Shown here: in pieces, positions 40,100-48,874 of the stretch | Layout of the letters: the number at the start of each line of letters is the position of its first letter | How positions within the stretch are numbered: the first letter of the stretch is position 1 | Assembly: GCA_016709575.1 (NCBI GenBank) | Contig: JADJMM010000002.1 | Location: forward strand, 186,001-250,000 | DNA from: Sphingobacteriaceae bacterium | Lineage (GTDB): Bacteria > Bacteroidota > Bacteroidia > B-17B0 > Aurantibacillaceae | Reading direction: 5' to 3' | DNA length: 64,000 bases | Notes under the pieces: model-generated | The model's database searches: none | What the model was told of the DNA's origin: nothing | The model's input: only the letters and a program-made list of their open reading frames with translations | Position numbers and translations under genes: made by a program

Positions 40100-41044
40100 C
40101 TATTTTTCTGCCGCCGCTCTTGTTAAGCGGTCGTTGATGGCAATTCCTAATCCTATTGCCGGTAAATACTCTGTGATGATAATTTCTACTTTGCTTTCAT
40201 CCAGCGCACGTAATCCTGCAAATAAATTTGCCGCTGCTTCAGTTAAGTCAGCAGTTCTGGATAATTCATACGTATAAACCTCATAACTTTTATCACCAAA
40301 ACTTAACACGCCGGCATTTTCATATTGCTTTAGTAATTCTTCAACATTCCCAATCACCAATTTTTTCATTGGCGCATAATGACTGTGTAATTGTCCGGGT
40401 GAAGTTGGATTATCAGAACTATTTATTTTCAATTCTATTTTTCCAATTACGTTTTCAATTTGATCTATCGTCAAACCTCCTAAACGGTAAACACAAACTT
40501 TTCCGTTTTCCATTCCAACAATTGTAGATTCAATTCCAACTTCACAGGCTCCGCCATCCAAAATATAATCGACTTCATTACCTAATTGCTTGTTTACATG
40601 TTCAGGTTTTGTTGGACTAACATAACCAAACGGGTTTGCACTTGGTGCTGCTAAAGGGAATTTTAATTGTTGAAGCAATTCTAATGTTAAAGGATGATTA
40701 GGAATTCTTATAGCCACATCAAATAATCCGGAAGTCACTAAATCTGGAATTACATTTTTCTTCGGTAATAATAAGGTTAATGGTCCGGGCCAATAGGCTT
40801 TTGCCAGCTTTTCAAGTTCCGTTGGAAATTCCGTAACGTACTCCTTTGCCTTTTCTATTGAATAGGTATGAATGATAAGGGGGTCGAAAGTGGGCCTGTT
40901 CTTAGCTCTGAAAATACCCGCAACCGCAGTGGTATCAAGGGCGTTAGCTGCAAGGCCATAAACAGTTTCAGTTGGAATGGCTACCAATTTACCCTGCTCT
41001 AATAAAGAGCTTGCTTTTAAAATATCTTTCCCAATGACGGCCAT
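40100..41044 (-). CDS. tsaC: L-threonylcarbamoyladenylate synthase (Sua5/TsaC)
   Basis: 314 residues, the longer Sua5-type form. Makes threonylcarbamoyl-AMP from Thr, bicarbonate and ATP for the t6A37 tRNA modification. YrdC domain: AIPTETVYGLAANAL, IFRAKNRPTFDPLIIH, YWPGPLTLLLPKK and PLAAPSANPFGYVSPT. Linker SPGQLHSHYAPMKKL leads to the C-terminal Sua5 domain. ATG 41044 overlaps the -33 element of the divergent hpt promoter. Confidence 0.95.
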   Translation of the reverse strand: MAVIGKDILKASSLLEQGKLVAIPTETVYGLAANALDTTAVAGIFRAKNRPTFDPLIIHTYSIEKAKEYVTEFPTELEKLAKAYWPGPLTLLLPKKNVIPDLVTSGLFDVAIRIPNHPLTLELLQQLKFPLAAPSANPFGYVSPTKPEHVNKQLGNEVDYILDGGACEVGIESTIVGMENGKVCVYRLGGLTIDQIENVIGKIELKINSSDNPTSPGQLHSHYAPMKKLVIGNVEELLKQYENAGVLSFGDKSYEVYTYELSRTADLTEAAANLFAGLRALDESKVEIIITEYLPAIGLGIAINDRLTRAAAEK

Positions 41045-41075
41045 TGCTCAAAATTAGCAAAAAAGGCTATATTTG
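41044..41075 (+). promoter_or_regulatory. Promoter of the hpt-adk-obg operon
   Basis: TTG at 41044-41046, 21-base spacer, TATATTTG at 41068-41075: perfect consensus. The -33 TTG overlaps the start codon of divergent tsaC. It rules out the longer hpt open frame that begins at the same TTG. Confidence 0.75.
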
Positions 41076-41091
41076 TTATCCTAAAATTACT

Positions 41092-41619
41092 GTGGTAACT
41101 CTAAAAGATAAACAATTTAAACCCTATATAAGTTCCGATAAAATTTTGGAAGCCGTAAAAGAAGTGGCCAAAAAAATTAACTCAGACTTAGCCGGTGAAT
41201 CACCGGTTTTTTTAGCGGTTCTAAATGGTTCTTTTATGTTCGCTGCCGATTTAATGAAAGAGATAAATTTACCTTGTGAAATTTCATTCGTTAAATTAGC
41301 TTCTTATCACGGCACAACTAGTTCTGGAACAATTACTGAATTAATTGGATTGAATCAGGATTTAACAGGAAGAACAGTAATTATTATTGAAGATATTGTT
41401 GATACAGGAAATACAGTAGAGAAATTGGCAGAGATATTAAATAATAAAAAATTAAAGTCGTTTAAAATTGCAACCGCTTTTTTTAAACCAACAGCTTATA
41501 CAAAAAACATAAAAGTTGATTATGTTGGAATGGAAATTCCGAATGATTTTGTTGTAGGTTATGGTTTGGATTATGATGGTTTGGGTCGCAATTTAAAAGA
41601 CGTTTTTGTTTTAGCTTAA
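41092..41619 (+). CDS. hpt: Hypoxanthine phosphoribosyltransferase
   Basis: ~176 residues. Purine salvage: hypoxanthine or guanine plus PRPP to IMP or GMP. The PRPP loop is VIIIEDIVDTGNT; FLAVLNGSFMFAADLM and YVGMEIPNDFVVGYGLDY are the other active-site segments. I chose GTG 41092 (MVTLKDKQFKPY) because the promoter -7 box lies at 41068-41075, upstream of it. First of hpt-adk-obg, with adk 19 bases downstream. Confidence 0.92.
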   Translation: MVTLKDKQFKPYISSDKILEAVKEVAKKINSDLAGESPVFLAVLNGSFMFAADLMKEINLPCEISFVKLASYHGTTSSGTITELIGLNQDLTGRTVIIIEDIVDTGNTVEKLAEILNNKKLKSFKIATAFFKPTAYTKNIKVDYVGMEIPNDFVVGYGLDYDGLGRNLKDVFVLA

Positions 41620-41638
41620 TCATTAAAAAAAATATACC

Positions 41639-42637
41639 ATGTTAAACATTGTTTTATTTGGCCCTCCGGGCGCAGGCAAAGGAACTCAATCACAAAACCT
41701 TATTAGCAAATATGGTTTGGTTCATTTATCAACCGGTGATTTGTTACGTACAGAAATTGCACGTGGCACCGAATTAGGTGTGAAAGCAAAAGAAATTATG
41801 GATCGCGGTATTTTAGTTAGCGATGATATTGTGATTGGTATGATTGAAAATAAATTGGATGCTAATCCAACAGCTAACGGTTTTATTTTCGATGGTTTCC
41901 CTCGTACAAAAGCGCAAGCAGAAGCTTTAGATGATTTGTTACAGAAAAAAGGAACTGCTATTAGCTGTATGCTTGCTTTAGAAGTGAACGAAGCAGAATT
42001 AACCCGTCGCTTATTGGAAAGAGGAAAAGATTCAGGCCGTGCAGATGATCGCGATGAAGCAACAATCAAAAATCGTATTAACGAATACAACAATAAAACT
42101 TTACCCTTAAAAGAATATTATTCGGCCGATGGAAAATACCATTCAATAAATGGAATTGGAAGTGTAAGTGATATTTTTAACGACATGGTAAACCGTTTGG
42201 TTTTTATTGAAGCTGAAATTGAATTAACACAATTAGAAAACGATTTAGAACATTTAGACTTAACTGTGAATGATTTTGAACAGGTAAACGAAATTTCTTC
42301 TGAATTAAAAAGAGATATTGAAGAATTACAAAGCACTCAAAGTTCTTCTCCAAAAACAGAAAAGAAAGCAGAAGTAAAAAAGGATAAACCAGTAGCGAAA
42401 GTGAAAGTTTCAAAACCTAAAGCTAAAAAGGTGGTGAAGAAAGCTGCAAAGAAAAAAGCTGCTCCTAAAAAGAAGGTTGCTAAAAAAGTGGTTAAGAAAA
42501 AAACTGCTCCTAAAAAGAAGATAGTTAAAAAAGCCGCTAAGAAAAAAGCAGCGCCAAAAAAGAAATCCGCACCTAAGAAAAAAGTGGCGAAGAAAAAAAC
42601 TGCTCCTAAAAAGGTAGCTAAGAAGAAAAAGAAATAA
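41639..42637 (+). CDS. adk: Adenylate kinase with Lys/Ala/Pro-rich histone-H1-like tail
   Basis: 332 residues; normal bacterial Adk is ~190-215. Residues 1-190 form a complete enzyme (AMP + ATP to 2 ADP): P-loop FGPPGAGKGTQSQ, AMP-binding STGDLLR and GFPRTKAQAEAL, short lid without zinc cysteines, RADDRDEATIKNRI. A predicted coiled-coil linker (~195-235, acidic) is followed by ~90 residues made almost only of K, A, P and V in repeats such as KKKAAPKKKVAKK. The tail resembles histone H1 C-termini and would bind nucleic acid or polyphosphate; that is inference. Continuous frame with no stop or break seen. Between hpt and obg. Confidence 0.93.
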   Translation: MLNIVLFGPPGAGKGTQSQNLISKYGLVHLSTGDLLRTEIARGTELGVKAKEIMDRGILVSDDIVIGMIENKLDANPTANGFIFDGFPRTKAQAEALDDLLQKKGTAISCMLALEVNEAELTRRLLERGKDSGRADDRDEATIKNRINEYNNKTLPLKEYYSADGKYHSINGIGSVSDIFNDMVNRLVFIEAEIELTQLENDLEHLDLTVNDFEQVNEISSELKRDIEELQSTQSSSPKTEKKAEVKKDKPVAKVKVSKPKAKKVVKKAAKKKAAPKKKVAKKVVKKKTAPKKKIVKKAAKKKAAPKKKSAPKKKVAKKKTAPKKVAKKKKK

Positions 42638-42667
42638 TTCTTTCTCTAAACCTGAACTAAAATTAAA

Positions 42668-43675
42668 GTGGACTCAAACTTTGTTGATTACGTAAAAATT
42701 TGTTGCCGAAGCGGTAAAGGTGGCGCAGGATCTGTGCACTTTCACCGTGATATTAATACTGCTAAAGGTGGTCCCGACGGCGGGAATGGCGGTCGCGGCG
42801 GACATATCATTGTACGTGGTAATAAACAATTGTGGACACTCATCCATTTAAAATACCGTAAACATGTTATCGCTGAAGAAGGCGAGAACGGATCGAGTGC
42901 AAACTCTTCAGGTAAAGAAGGTAAAGATGAAATTTTAGAGGTGCCTTTAGGAACTGTTGCCAAAGATTTTGACACAGGTGAAGTAATATTTGAAATTACT
43001 GAAGACGGACAAGAAGAAGTTTTAGTTGCAGGTGGACGCGGTGGTTTAGGAAATGAAAATTTTAAAACATCAACGCAACAATCACCACGCTACGCACAAC
43101 CCGGCGAACCAGGAAAAGTTGAATGGAAAGTTTTAGAATTAAAAATATTAGCTGATGTTGGTTTAGTTGGATTCCCGAATGCAGGAAAATCTACTTTACT
43201 TTCTGTTGTATCAGCAGCAAAGCCAGAAATTGCAGATTATCCTTTCACAACATTAACACCCAATTTAGGAATTGTAAAATATTACGATTACCAAAGTTTC
43301 GTAATGGCCGATATTCCCGGAATTATTGAAGGCGCACACGAAGGAAAAGGTTTAGGTATTCGTTTCTTACGCCATATTGAACGTAATAGTATTTTATTGT
43401 TTTTAGTGAGTTGTCAGAGTCCTGATATTTACGAAGAGTTCAAAGTTCTTCTTAATGAAGTAGAACAATTTAATCCTGAATTACTTTACAAGAAAAGAAT
43501 TCTCGGTATTACAAAATGTAATACAATTGATGAGGAATTAGAAAAGGATTTAGAGAAAGAATTGAAAAAGAAATTAAAAGGTCACGACAAAATTCCTTAC
43601 ATCTTTTTCTCTTCAGTTAGCGGCGCTAAAATTCAAGAATTAAAAGATCTGTTGTGGCAGAATATTAATTCGTAA
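42668..43675 (+). CDS. obg: Obg family GTPase
   Basis: 335 residues, GTG start at 42668. Ribosome-assembly and stress-linked GTPase. The Gly-rich Obg fold comes first (CRSGKGGAGSVHFHRD, GGNGGRGGHII), then the G domain: G1 GFPNAGKST, G2/G3 YPFTTLTPNLGIV and ADIPGIIEGAH, G4 GITKCN (TKCN for NKxD), G5 FFSSVSG. No C-terminal OCT domain, usual for Bacteroidota. Third gene of hpt-adk-obg, 30 bases after adk. Confidence 0.95.
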   Translation: MDSNFVDYVKICCRSGKGGAGSVHFHRDINTAKGGPDGGNGGRGGHIIVRGNKQLWTLIHLKYRKHVIAEEGENGSSANSSGKEGKDEILEVPLGTVAKDFDTGEVIFEITEDGQEEVLVAGGRGGLGNENFKTSTQQSPRYAQPGEPGKVEWKVLELKILADVGLVGFPNAGKSTLLSVVSAAKPEIADYPFTTLTPNLGIVKYYDYQSFVMADIPGIIEGAHEGKGLGIRFLRHIERNSILLFLVSCQSPDIYEEFKVLLNEVEQFNPELLYKKRILGITKCNTIDEELEKDLEKELKKKLKGHDKIPYIFFSSVSGAKIQELKDLLWQNINS

Positions 43676-43708
43676 TTATTTTCTCGCAAAGACGCTAAGA
43701 CGCAATTC

Positions 43709-45280
43709 TTATTCTTTAATAAATTTCTTATTGAAATCTCCTCTATCTGTTTTTATTCGGATGAAATAAATTCCGTTAGGAAGATTACTCACATCAATAG
43801 ATGAAACTTTTTCTATAGATTTTATATTCCTCCCATTCACATCAAATATTTCAATGCTATTTACAGCGTAGTTTTTTTCGCTTACGTAAAGTTTATCGTT
43901 CGCTGGATTGGGATAAATTTCAATACCGGAAATATTATCTGAAACATTTTCAACACCAAGAACCGTACAGAAATTTGTGTTTACCGAGAATGACACGTTG
44001 GTTGTACTTGGTGTATGGGCCGAGATATTGAAGGAGACAATGGGGGCAAAAGGGGGAAAACTAGCAGGAAGTGTAAATGAAGTTACAGATGAGTTATTAT
44101 AGGTAACACTCACCGAAGAACTACAAACATAAGTTAGAGATGAGTTAAATTTTTGGATCGTCAACGGATTACTTGGAAAATATTGACCTGAAATATCAAA
44201 ATAATAACTTCCGTTATGAATTATCCGAGAAGCATGATTTGGTGGTTGAACAAAACCAAGCGGATAATTGTAAAGCATAGATCTTGCGCTTAAAGAACCT
44301 GCAACCCCATTTGAATCTATCTTCATGAATGCACTTGTGTAATTAGAAAGAAAATTCCCTGTAGACAAACTATAAAAAAGATCACCCGTATTACTTTCCT
44401 CAAGATGACCCATAAATGCATGAGGAGTTCCATGGAAATTAGAAAAAGTACCACTCCATTTAGGTTTGCCTGCCATGCTTAATCTTATTACTCCTGAAAT
44501 TATAGGGGCGGATGATACCTCAAGGGTATTCTGAACATAAAATCTGTCTGTGAACTTGGAAGTAATCAATTTCCAATCAAAATAAGTTGAAGTTGGATTT
44601 CCCAATGAAACTAGTCGTTCGACTTTTGTAAAAATATCTAAATTATCGCTGTAATAGTAAATCCCCAGATCTCGTTGTGGTCCCATTCCGGAATAACCAC
44701 TGCCAATAAATTTATAATAGGCCGCTGAATCGGCAATAATAGAGAACTTGTCGCAATATGAATTTCCTGATGTTGGCGTATTAAAAACTCTATATTTTAG
44801 AACATTTCCATTTGTGTCAAGTTTTATAAAACACGCGCCGTAACCGCTCTCCCCCGTTACGACCAGATCATTATTCCTATCGAGAAATAATTTATAACAC
44901 GAAAAATCGTAACTGATAGGATTATTCCCTACCAAAAGAGCATTGATATTCCCGGTTTTTAACCATGCAACAGTTCCGTCAGAATTTATCTTTCCAAAAC
45001 AATCATCTAAAGAATAAGTACCGGCACAAAACAAGCTTCCAGTCTTGGAAAGCAACAACCGTTTAAAAGAATTAATGCCGGTATAAGTTTTCGCCCATAT
45101 AACATTAAAATTCTTGTCCGTTTTTACCAAACGATTCCCCTGAAACATGTAAATGTTTGTGTCCTTGTCTACCGGAAATTCATTTTCATTTGCGGTTGAA
45201 GCATTTAAGTAAGGATAACTTTGGCTAAAACCGATTGAGAAGAATAATATGAAAAGTGAAGTAAAGTAAAATTTTGTCAT
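43709..45280 (-). CDS. Secreted T9SS type A cargo protein
   Basis: 523 residues. Signal peptide SLFILFFSIGFSQ, then a region of repeated strand motifs like a beta-propeller (GSLFCAGTYSLDDCFGKINS; NDLVVTGESGYGACFIKLD), then a T9SS type A domain: IEIYPNPANDKLYVS, IFDVNGRNIKS and GIYFIRIKTDRGDFNKKFIKE. The C-terminal 30 residues nearly match those of the next upstream gene, 5 bases away, so both are exported by the T9SS and were probably duplicated or converted at this end. Binding partner unknown. Confidence 0.85.
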   Translation of the reverse strand: MTKFYFTSLFILFFSIGFSQSYPYLNASTANENEFPVDKDTNIYMFQGNRLVKTDKNFNVIWAKTYTGINSFKRLLLSKTGSLFCAGTYSLDDCFGKINSDGTVAWLKTGNINALLVGNNPISYDFSCYKLFLDRNNDLVVTGESGYGACFIKLDTNGNVLKYRVFNTPTSGNSYCDKFSIIADSAAYYKFIGSGYSGMGPQRDLGIYYYSDNLDIFTKVERLVSLGNPTSTYFDWKLITSKFTDRFYVQNTLEVSSAPIISGVIRLSMAGKPKWSGTFSNFHGTPHAFMGHLEESNTGDLFYSLSTGNFLSNYTSAFMKIDSNGVAGSLSARSMLYNYPLGFVQPPNHASRIIHNGSYYFDISGQYFPSNPLTIQKFNSSLTYVCSSSVSVTYNNSSVTSFTLPASFPPFAPIVSFNISAHTPSTTNVSFSVNTNFCTVLGVENVSDNISGIEIYPNPANDKLYVSEKNYAVNSIEIFDVNGRNIKSIEKVSSIDVSNLPNGIYFIRIKTDRGDFNKKFIKE

Positions 45281-45285
45281 AGGCT

Positions 45286-46962
45286 TTAATTTTTAATAAA
45301 TTTTTTATTGAACTCTCCTTTATCTGTTTTTATGCGGATGAAGTAGATTCCGTTTGGAAGACTGCTTATATCAATTGAAGAAGTATAACTCTCTTCTGCA
45401 ATGTGTTTGCCATTACTATCAAAAATTTTTGCCTGCTTCACTATTCTTGAAAAATAAATGCGTTGGCTGCAAGGATTCGGATACATAAACAAATTTTCTT
45501 TACTACTTATTTCCTGTACACCAACATTAGATGTTTTATACTTTGCAATGTAACCATCATTTCCATTCGGAGAACTTAATGTTGCGGTTATAGCAGGCAA
45601 ATCAAAATTTGCAGTCAAAGAGAAAATACCGGTAGCATATAAATCACCAATTGCATTTATATCAATCGAGTAGCCATAATCATAACTCGTTCCGCCCATG
45701 CTTCTTGCCCATATAAAATTAGTGCTGCTATCAATTTTTAAAATAAAGGCATCTGTAAAGCCCTGAGTTGAAATGGTATTTGTTCCCGGACCTCCATCAA
45801 AATCGACAGTTGAAGCAAAAGAGCCGGTTGCATAAATATTTTTATTAGCATCAAGAACAATATCACTAAAATAATCATCAAATGCACCTCCAATACTATT
45901 GGCTAAAATAAAATTTCCATTGTTATCTAACTTCAGTAAGAATGCGTCAAATCCACCAATTGAAACCCTATTAGTAACGCTAGCCCCTGGATCAAAATCA
46001 ACAGTCCCTACAAAATAACCACTAATATAAATATTTCCTGAAGCATCAATTTCTAGAGAACTACTTTGATCGCTTAAAGAGCTACCAACACTTTTTGCCC
46101 ATATGTAATTACCTGAGACGTCCAATTTTAAAATAAACACATCGTAATTACCTGTCGATGTGATAGTGTTTGTTCCCGGACCGGGATCAAAATCTACAGT
46201 ATTTAAAAACACCCCGGTTGCATAGACATTCCCTAATGGGTCAGCGATGATAGAATTGCCATAATTATAATTACCCGCACTTCCAAAATTCTTTGCCCAA
46301 ATAAAATTCCCTGCGGCATCTAATTTAGAAATGAAAAAATCCCTGTTACCAACTGCTGTTACCGAAAATGATGAAGCTCCGGGATCCAAATCAGCGCTGG
46401 TGTCAAAAGTACCTATCGTATATACATTTCCACCTCCATCAACATAAACCTGACGGGCATCACTTGCATTTGCATAAAAACTTTTTGCCCAAATAAAATT
46501 TCCGTTAAAATCGTACTTTGCAACGAAAGCATTTATACTTGCAGCCGATAACAAAGGTGAACTCATATTAAAAACACCTGGCCCAGGATCAAAATCAACA
46601 GTTCCATAAAAACATCCGGTTATATAAATATTTCCGCTGGCATCAATAAATGAAGAACGGGCCATATCCTGAAAAGTTCCTCCAATACTTTTTACCCATA
46701 AAAAATTACCATTTGCGTCCAACTTACTCATGAAAATATCAGCATTACCAGTAGAGGCCAGCGTGAATGTACCCAGACCTGGATCAAAATCAGTTGTGCT
46801 ATAAAAAAAACCTGCCGTGAAAACATTACCCGCCGCATCCACCTTCACTGACTGAGTACTATTATAAGAGGTGTCAGAAAAATTCTTAGCCCATTGATAA
46901 GACTGGGAATTAATTAAGTTACTAAATAAGATAAGTAAGAATAAAATGTAAAGTTTCTTCAT
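45286..46962 (-). CDS. Secreted SBBP-repeat protein with T9SS sorting domain
   Basis: 558 residues. Signal peptide ILFLLILFSNLINSQ, then about eight ~50-residue beta-propeller (SBBP) repeats with the pattern GNxYxTGxFxxTVDFDPGPG...DxFxxKLDxxGNxIWAKS. The DFDPG turns could bind calcium. The T9SS type A end is FMYPNPCSQRIYFSR ... GIYFIRIKTDKGEFNKKFIKN. Exported to the surface; function unknown. First of a two-gene unit with the gene at 43709. Confidence 0.88.
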   Translation of the reverse strand: MKKLYILFLLILFSNLINSQSYQWAKNFSDTSYNSTQSVKVDAAGNVFTAGFFYSTTDFDPGLGTFTLASTGNADIFMSKLDANGNFLWVKSIGGTFQDMARSSFIDASGNIYITGCFYGTVDFDPGPGVFNMSSPLLSAASINAFVAKYDFNGNFIWAKSFYANASDARQVYVDGGGNVYTIGTFDTSADLDPGASSFSVTAVGNRDFFISKLDAAGNFIWAKNFGSAGNYNYGNSIIADPLGNVYATGVFLNTVDFDPGPGTNTITSTGNYDVFILKLDVSGNYIWAKSVGSSLSDQSSSLEIDASGNIYISGYFVGTVDFDPGASVTNRVSIGGFDAFLLKLDNNGNFILANSIGGAFDDYFSDIVLDANKNIYATGSFASTVDFDGGPGTNTISTQGFTDAFILKIDSSTNFIWARSMGGTSYDYGYSIDINAIGDLYATGIFSLTANFDLPAITATLSSPNGNDGYIAKYKTSNVGVQEISSKENLFMYPNPCSQRIYFSRIVKQAKIFDSNGKHIAEESYTSSIDISSLPNGIYFIRIKTDKGEFNKKFIKN

Positions 46963-47066
46963 GCGCTATTTTTATACAAGTTACAAAAAAAAGCATTATC
47001 AAAAAACTACTTCCCTTAAATGGTTGTTTTTTTGAATATATGGTCAATTATGCCAAATATTCGGCT

Positions 47067-47717
47067 TTACCATTTAAAACAATTGTCCACTTTAATTTTA
47101 AGTTTCTTTCTAAAAGATAATTTGCCGGTCATTTTACGATTCAGTTTGGCTAATTTCTTTTTTACAGTATGAGTTTTTCGCTTTGAACTTGAAACTGATT
47201 TGCGCGCGGCAAATTTTATCGATGGCATTTTTATTGAAGGTAATTCCAGATTCAAATTTAACGAGCCTGTTCCCACTTGAATAGCCGGAATATTTACCGA
47301 CGCTATTTGCTCAATCATATTTTCATTTCCAAACGCATTACCTAAATTATTATCCAATTGCTGACTAAAATTTTGTTGTAACTGAATATCATCATTCATG
47401 TTATTTTCTAAAACAATTATCTGTGGTTGAATAACATTTGAAACATTAGTATTTACATTATTAACCACTCTTCTTACTTGTCGCCGTTGGTTGCTACTTG
47501 CATTTGTTGCACGTTGAACCTGTACTTGAGGATTTGCATTCGCTCTAATAGGTTTATTGGTGTTGCTAGTATTTCCCATCATGTTTGAAGCAAAAACCTG
47601 GTTTACCTGAATATAACGTTGCTCCGGATTGCTATTTGAAAAATTCGTTTGAATTACATTCTGACTAAATGAACTAAGTACAAATAATACTGGTGTTATA
47701 ACAAATAATATTTTCAT
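47067..47717 (-). CDS. Exported Asn/Gln-rich protein with basic C-terminus
   Basis: 216 residues. Signal peptide ILFVITPVLFVLSSFSQ, then an Asn/Gln-rich, probably disordered middle (NTNVSNVIQPQIIVLENNMN), then a basic tail (RKSVSSSKRKTHTVKKKLAK, FRKKLKIKVDNCFKW). No known domain. Would be periplasmic or surface located. Stand-alone gene between two transcription units. Confidence 0.6.
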   Translation of the reverse strand: MKILFVITPVLFVLSSFSQNVIQTNFSNSNPEQRYIQVNQVFASNMMGNTSNTNKPIRANANPQVQVQRATNASSNQRRQVRRVVNNVNTNVSNVIQPQIIVLENNMNDDIQLQQNFSQQLDNNLGNAFGNENMIEQIASVNIPAIQVGTGSLNLNLELPSIKMPSIKFAARKSVSSSKRKTHTVKKKLAKLNRKMTGKLSFRKKLKIKVDNCFKW

Positions 47718-47867
47718 GTTTAGGATTTAATGATTCAAAGATTTAATAATTAAGGCTTGCTCTTTATATTAGGATGTTAATGAAGCTTAATTTCCATAAG
47801 GGATTAACATATATTTTCATAAATGGCACAAAACCAGCGATTTTAGGGGTATTTGAGGCTAAATTCG

Positions 47868-47875
47868 TACCTTTA
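47868..47875 (+). promoter_or_regulatory. -7 box directly before dus
   Basis: TACCTTTA (7 of 8 to TAnnTTTG) lies 5 bases before the TTG start of dus, so the transcript would begin at about the start codon. No TTG at the usual -33 distance. Confidence 0.35.
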
Positions 47876-47880
47876 CAGCC

Positions 47881-48870
47881 TTGGTTAAAATTGCAAATAT
47901 TGAGTTGGGGGAATTCCCTTTATTGCTTGCTCCAATGGAAGATGTGAGTGATCCGCCATTCCGTTATGTTTGTAAAAAATATGGTGCCGATTTAATGTAC
48001 ACAGAGTTCATCAGCAGCGAAGGCTTAATCCGCGATGCCATGAAAAGCAAAAAGAAACTCGATATTTTTGATTACGAAAAACCAATTGGCATTCAAATTT
48101 TTGGTGGTGATGAAGAAGCTATGTCTTTATCCGCAAAAATTGTTGACGCAACTAATCCTGATATTTTAGATATTAATTTTGGTTGTCCTGTTAAAAAAGT
48201 AGTTTGCAAAGGTGCAGGCGCAGGCGTCTTAAAAGATGTTGATTTAATGGTGCGCTTAACAAAAGCAGTTGTAAAATCAACTAATCTTCCTGTTACAGTT
48301 AAAACACGTTTAGGTTGGGACGACAACATGATTAACATTATGGAAGTGGCAGAACGCTTACAGGATGTTGGGATAAAAGCTTTGACTATTCATGGACGTA
48401 CCCGAGCTCAAATGTATAAAGGACATTCACGTTGGGAATACATTGCAGAAGTAAAAAATAATCCGCGCATTCATATTCCAATTTTTGGTAATGGCGATAT
48501 TGATTCTCCTGAAAAAGCTTTAGAGTACAAAAATAAATATGGCATTGATGGGATTATGATTGGTCGCGCCAGCATTGGATACCCTTGGATATTTAATGAG
48601 ATAAAACATTTTTTTAAGACGGGAGAACATTTACCAGCTCCTACCCTTCACAACCGCGTTGAAGTTTGTAAAACACATTTACTAAAATCGGTTGAATGGA
48701 AAGGTGAACGCTTAGGAATGTTAGAAATGCGTCCGCACTACACTAATTATTTTAAAGGCATCCCTCATTTTAAAGATACACGTATGATTTTGGTAACTTG
48801 TGATTCTTTACAAGGAGTTCTTGATACCCTCGATGCTGTTCCTGAAAAATATGAATCTGTAATGCATTAA
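47881..48870 (+). CDS. dus: tRNA-dihydrouridine synthase (DusB type)
   Basis: 329 residues, intact. FMN-dependent TIM barrel that reduces uridines in the tRNA D loop. PLLLAPMEDVSDPPFRYVCKK, catalytic Cys in ILDINFGCPVKKVVCKGAG, TVKTRLGWDD, TIHGRTRAQMYKG and FGNGDIDSPEKAL are the family marks. I kept TTG 47881 because the alignment starts at VKIANIELGEFPLLLAP; a -7 box ends 5 bases before it. The CHAT gene follows after 4 bases. Confidence 0.92.
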   Translation: MVKIANIELGEFPLLLAPMEDVSDPPFRYVCKKYGADLMYTEFISSEGLIRDAMKSKKKLDIFDYEKPIGIQIFGGDEEAMSLSAKIVDATNPDILDINFGCPVKKVVCKGAGAGVLKDVDLMVRLTKAVVKSTNLPVTVKTRLGWDDNMINIMEVAERLQDVGIKALTIHGRTRAQMYKGHSRWEYIAEVKNNPRIHIPIFGNGDIDSPEKALEYKNKYGIDGIMIGRASIGYPWIFNEIKHFFKTGEHLPAPTLHNRVEVCKTHLLKSVEWKGERLGMLEMRPHYTNYFKGIPHFKDTRMILVTCDSLQGVLDTLDAVPEKYESVMH

Positions 48871-48874
48871 TCCA

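Noticed and set aside
42204..42413. Leftward Leu/Ser-rich frame in adk
   Set aside because: Shadow of the Glu/Lys-rich linker of adk; no start signal or homology.
43681..43705. CGCAAAGACGCTAAGACGCAA-type intergenic repeat
   Set aside because: A short sequence seen in many Bacteroidota genomes; one copy here, no structure or gene linked to it.
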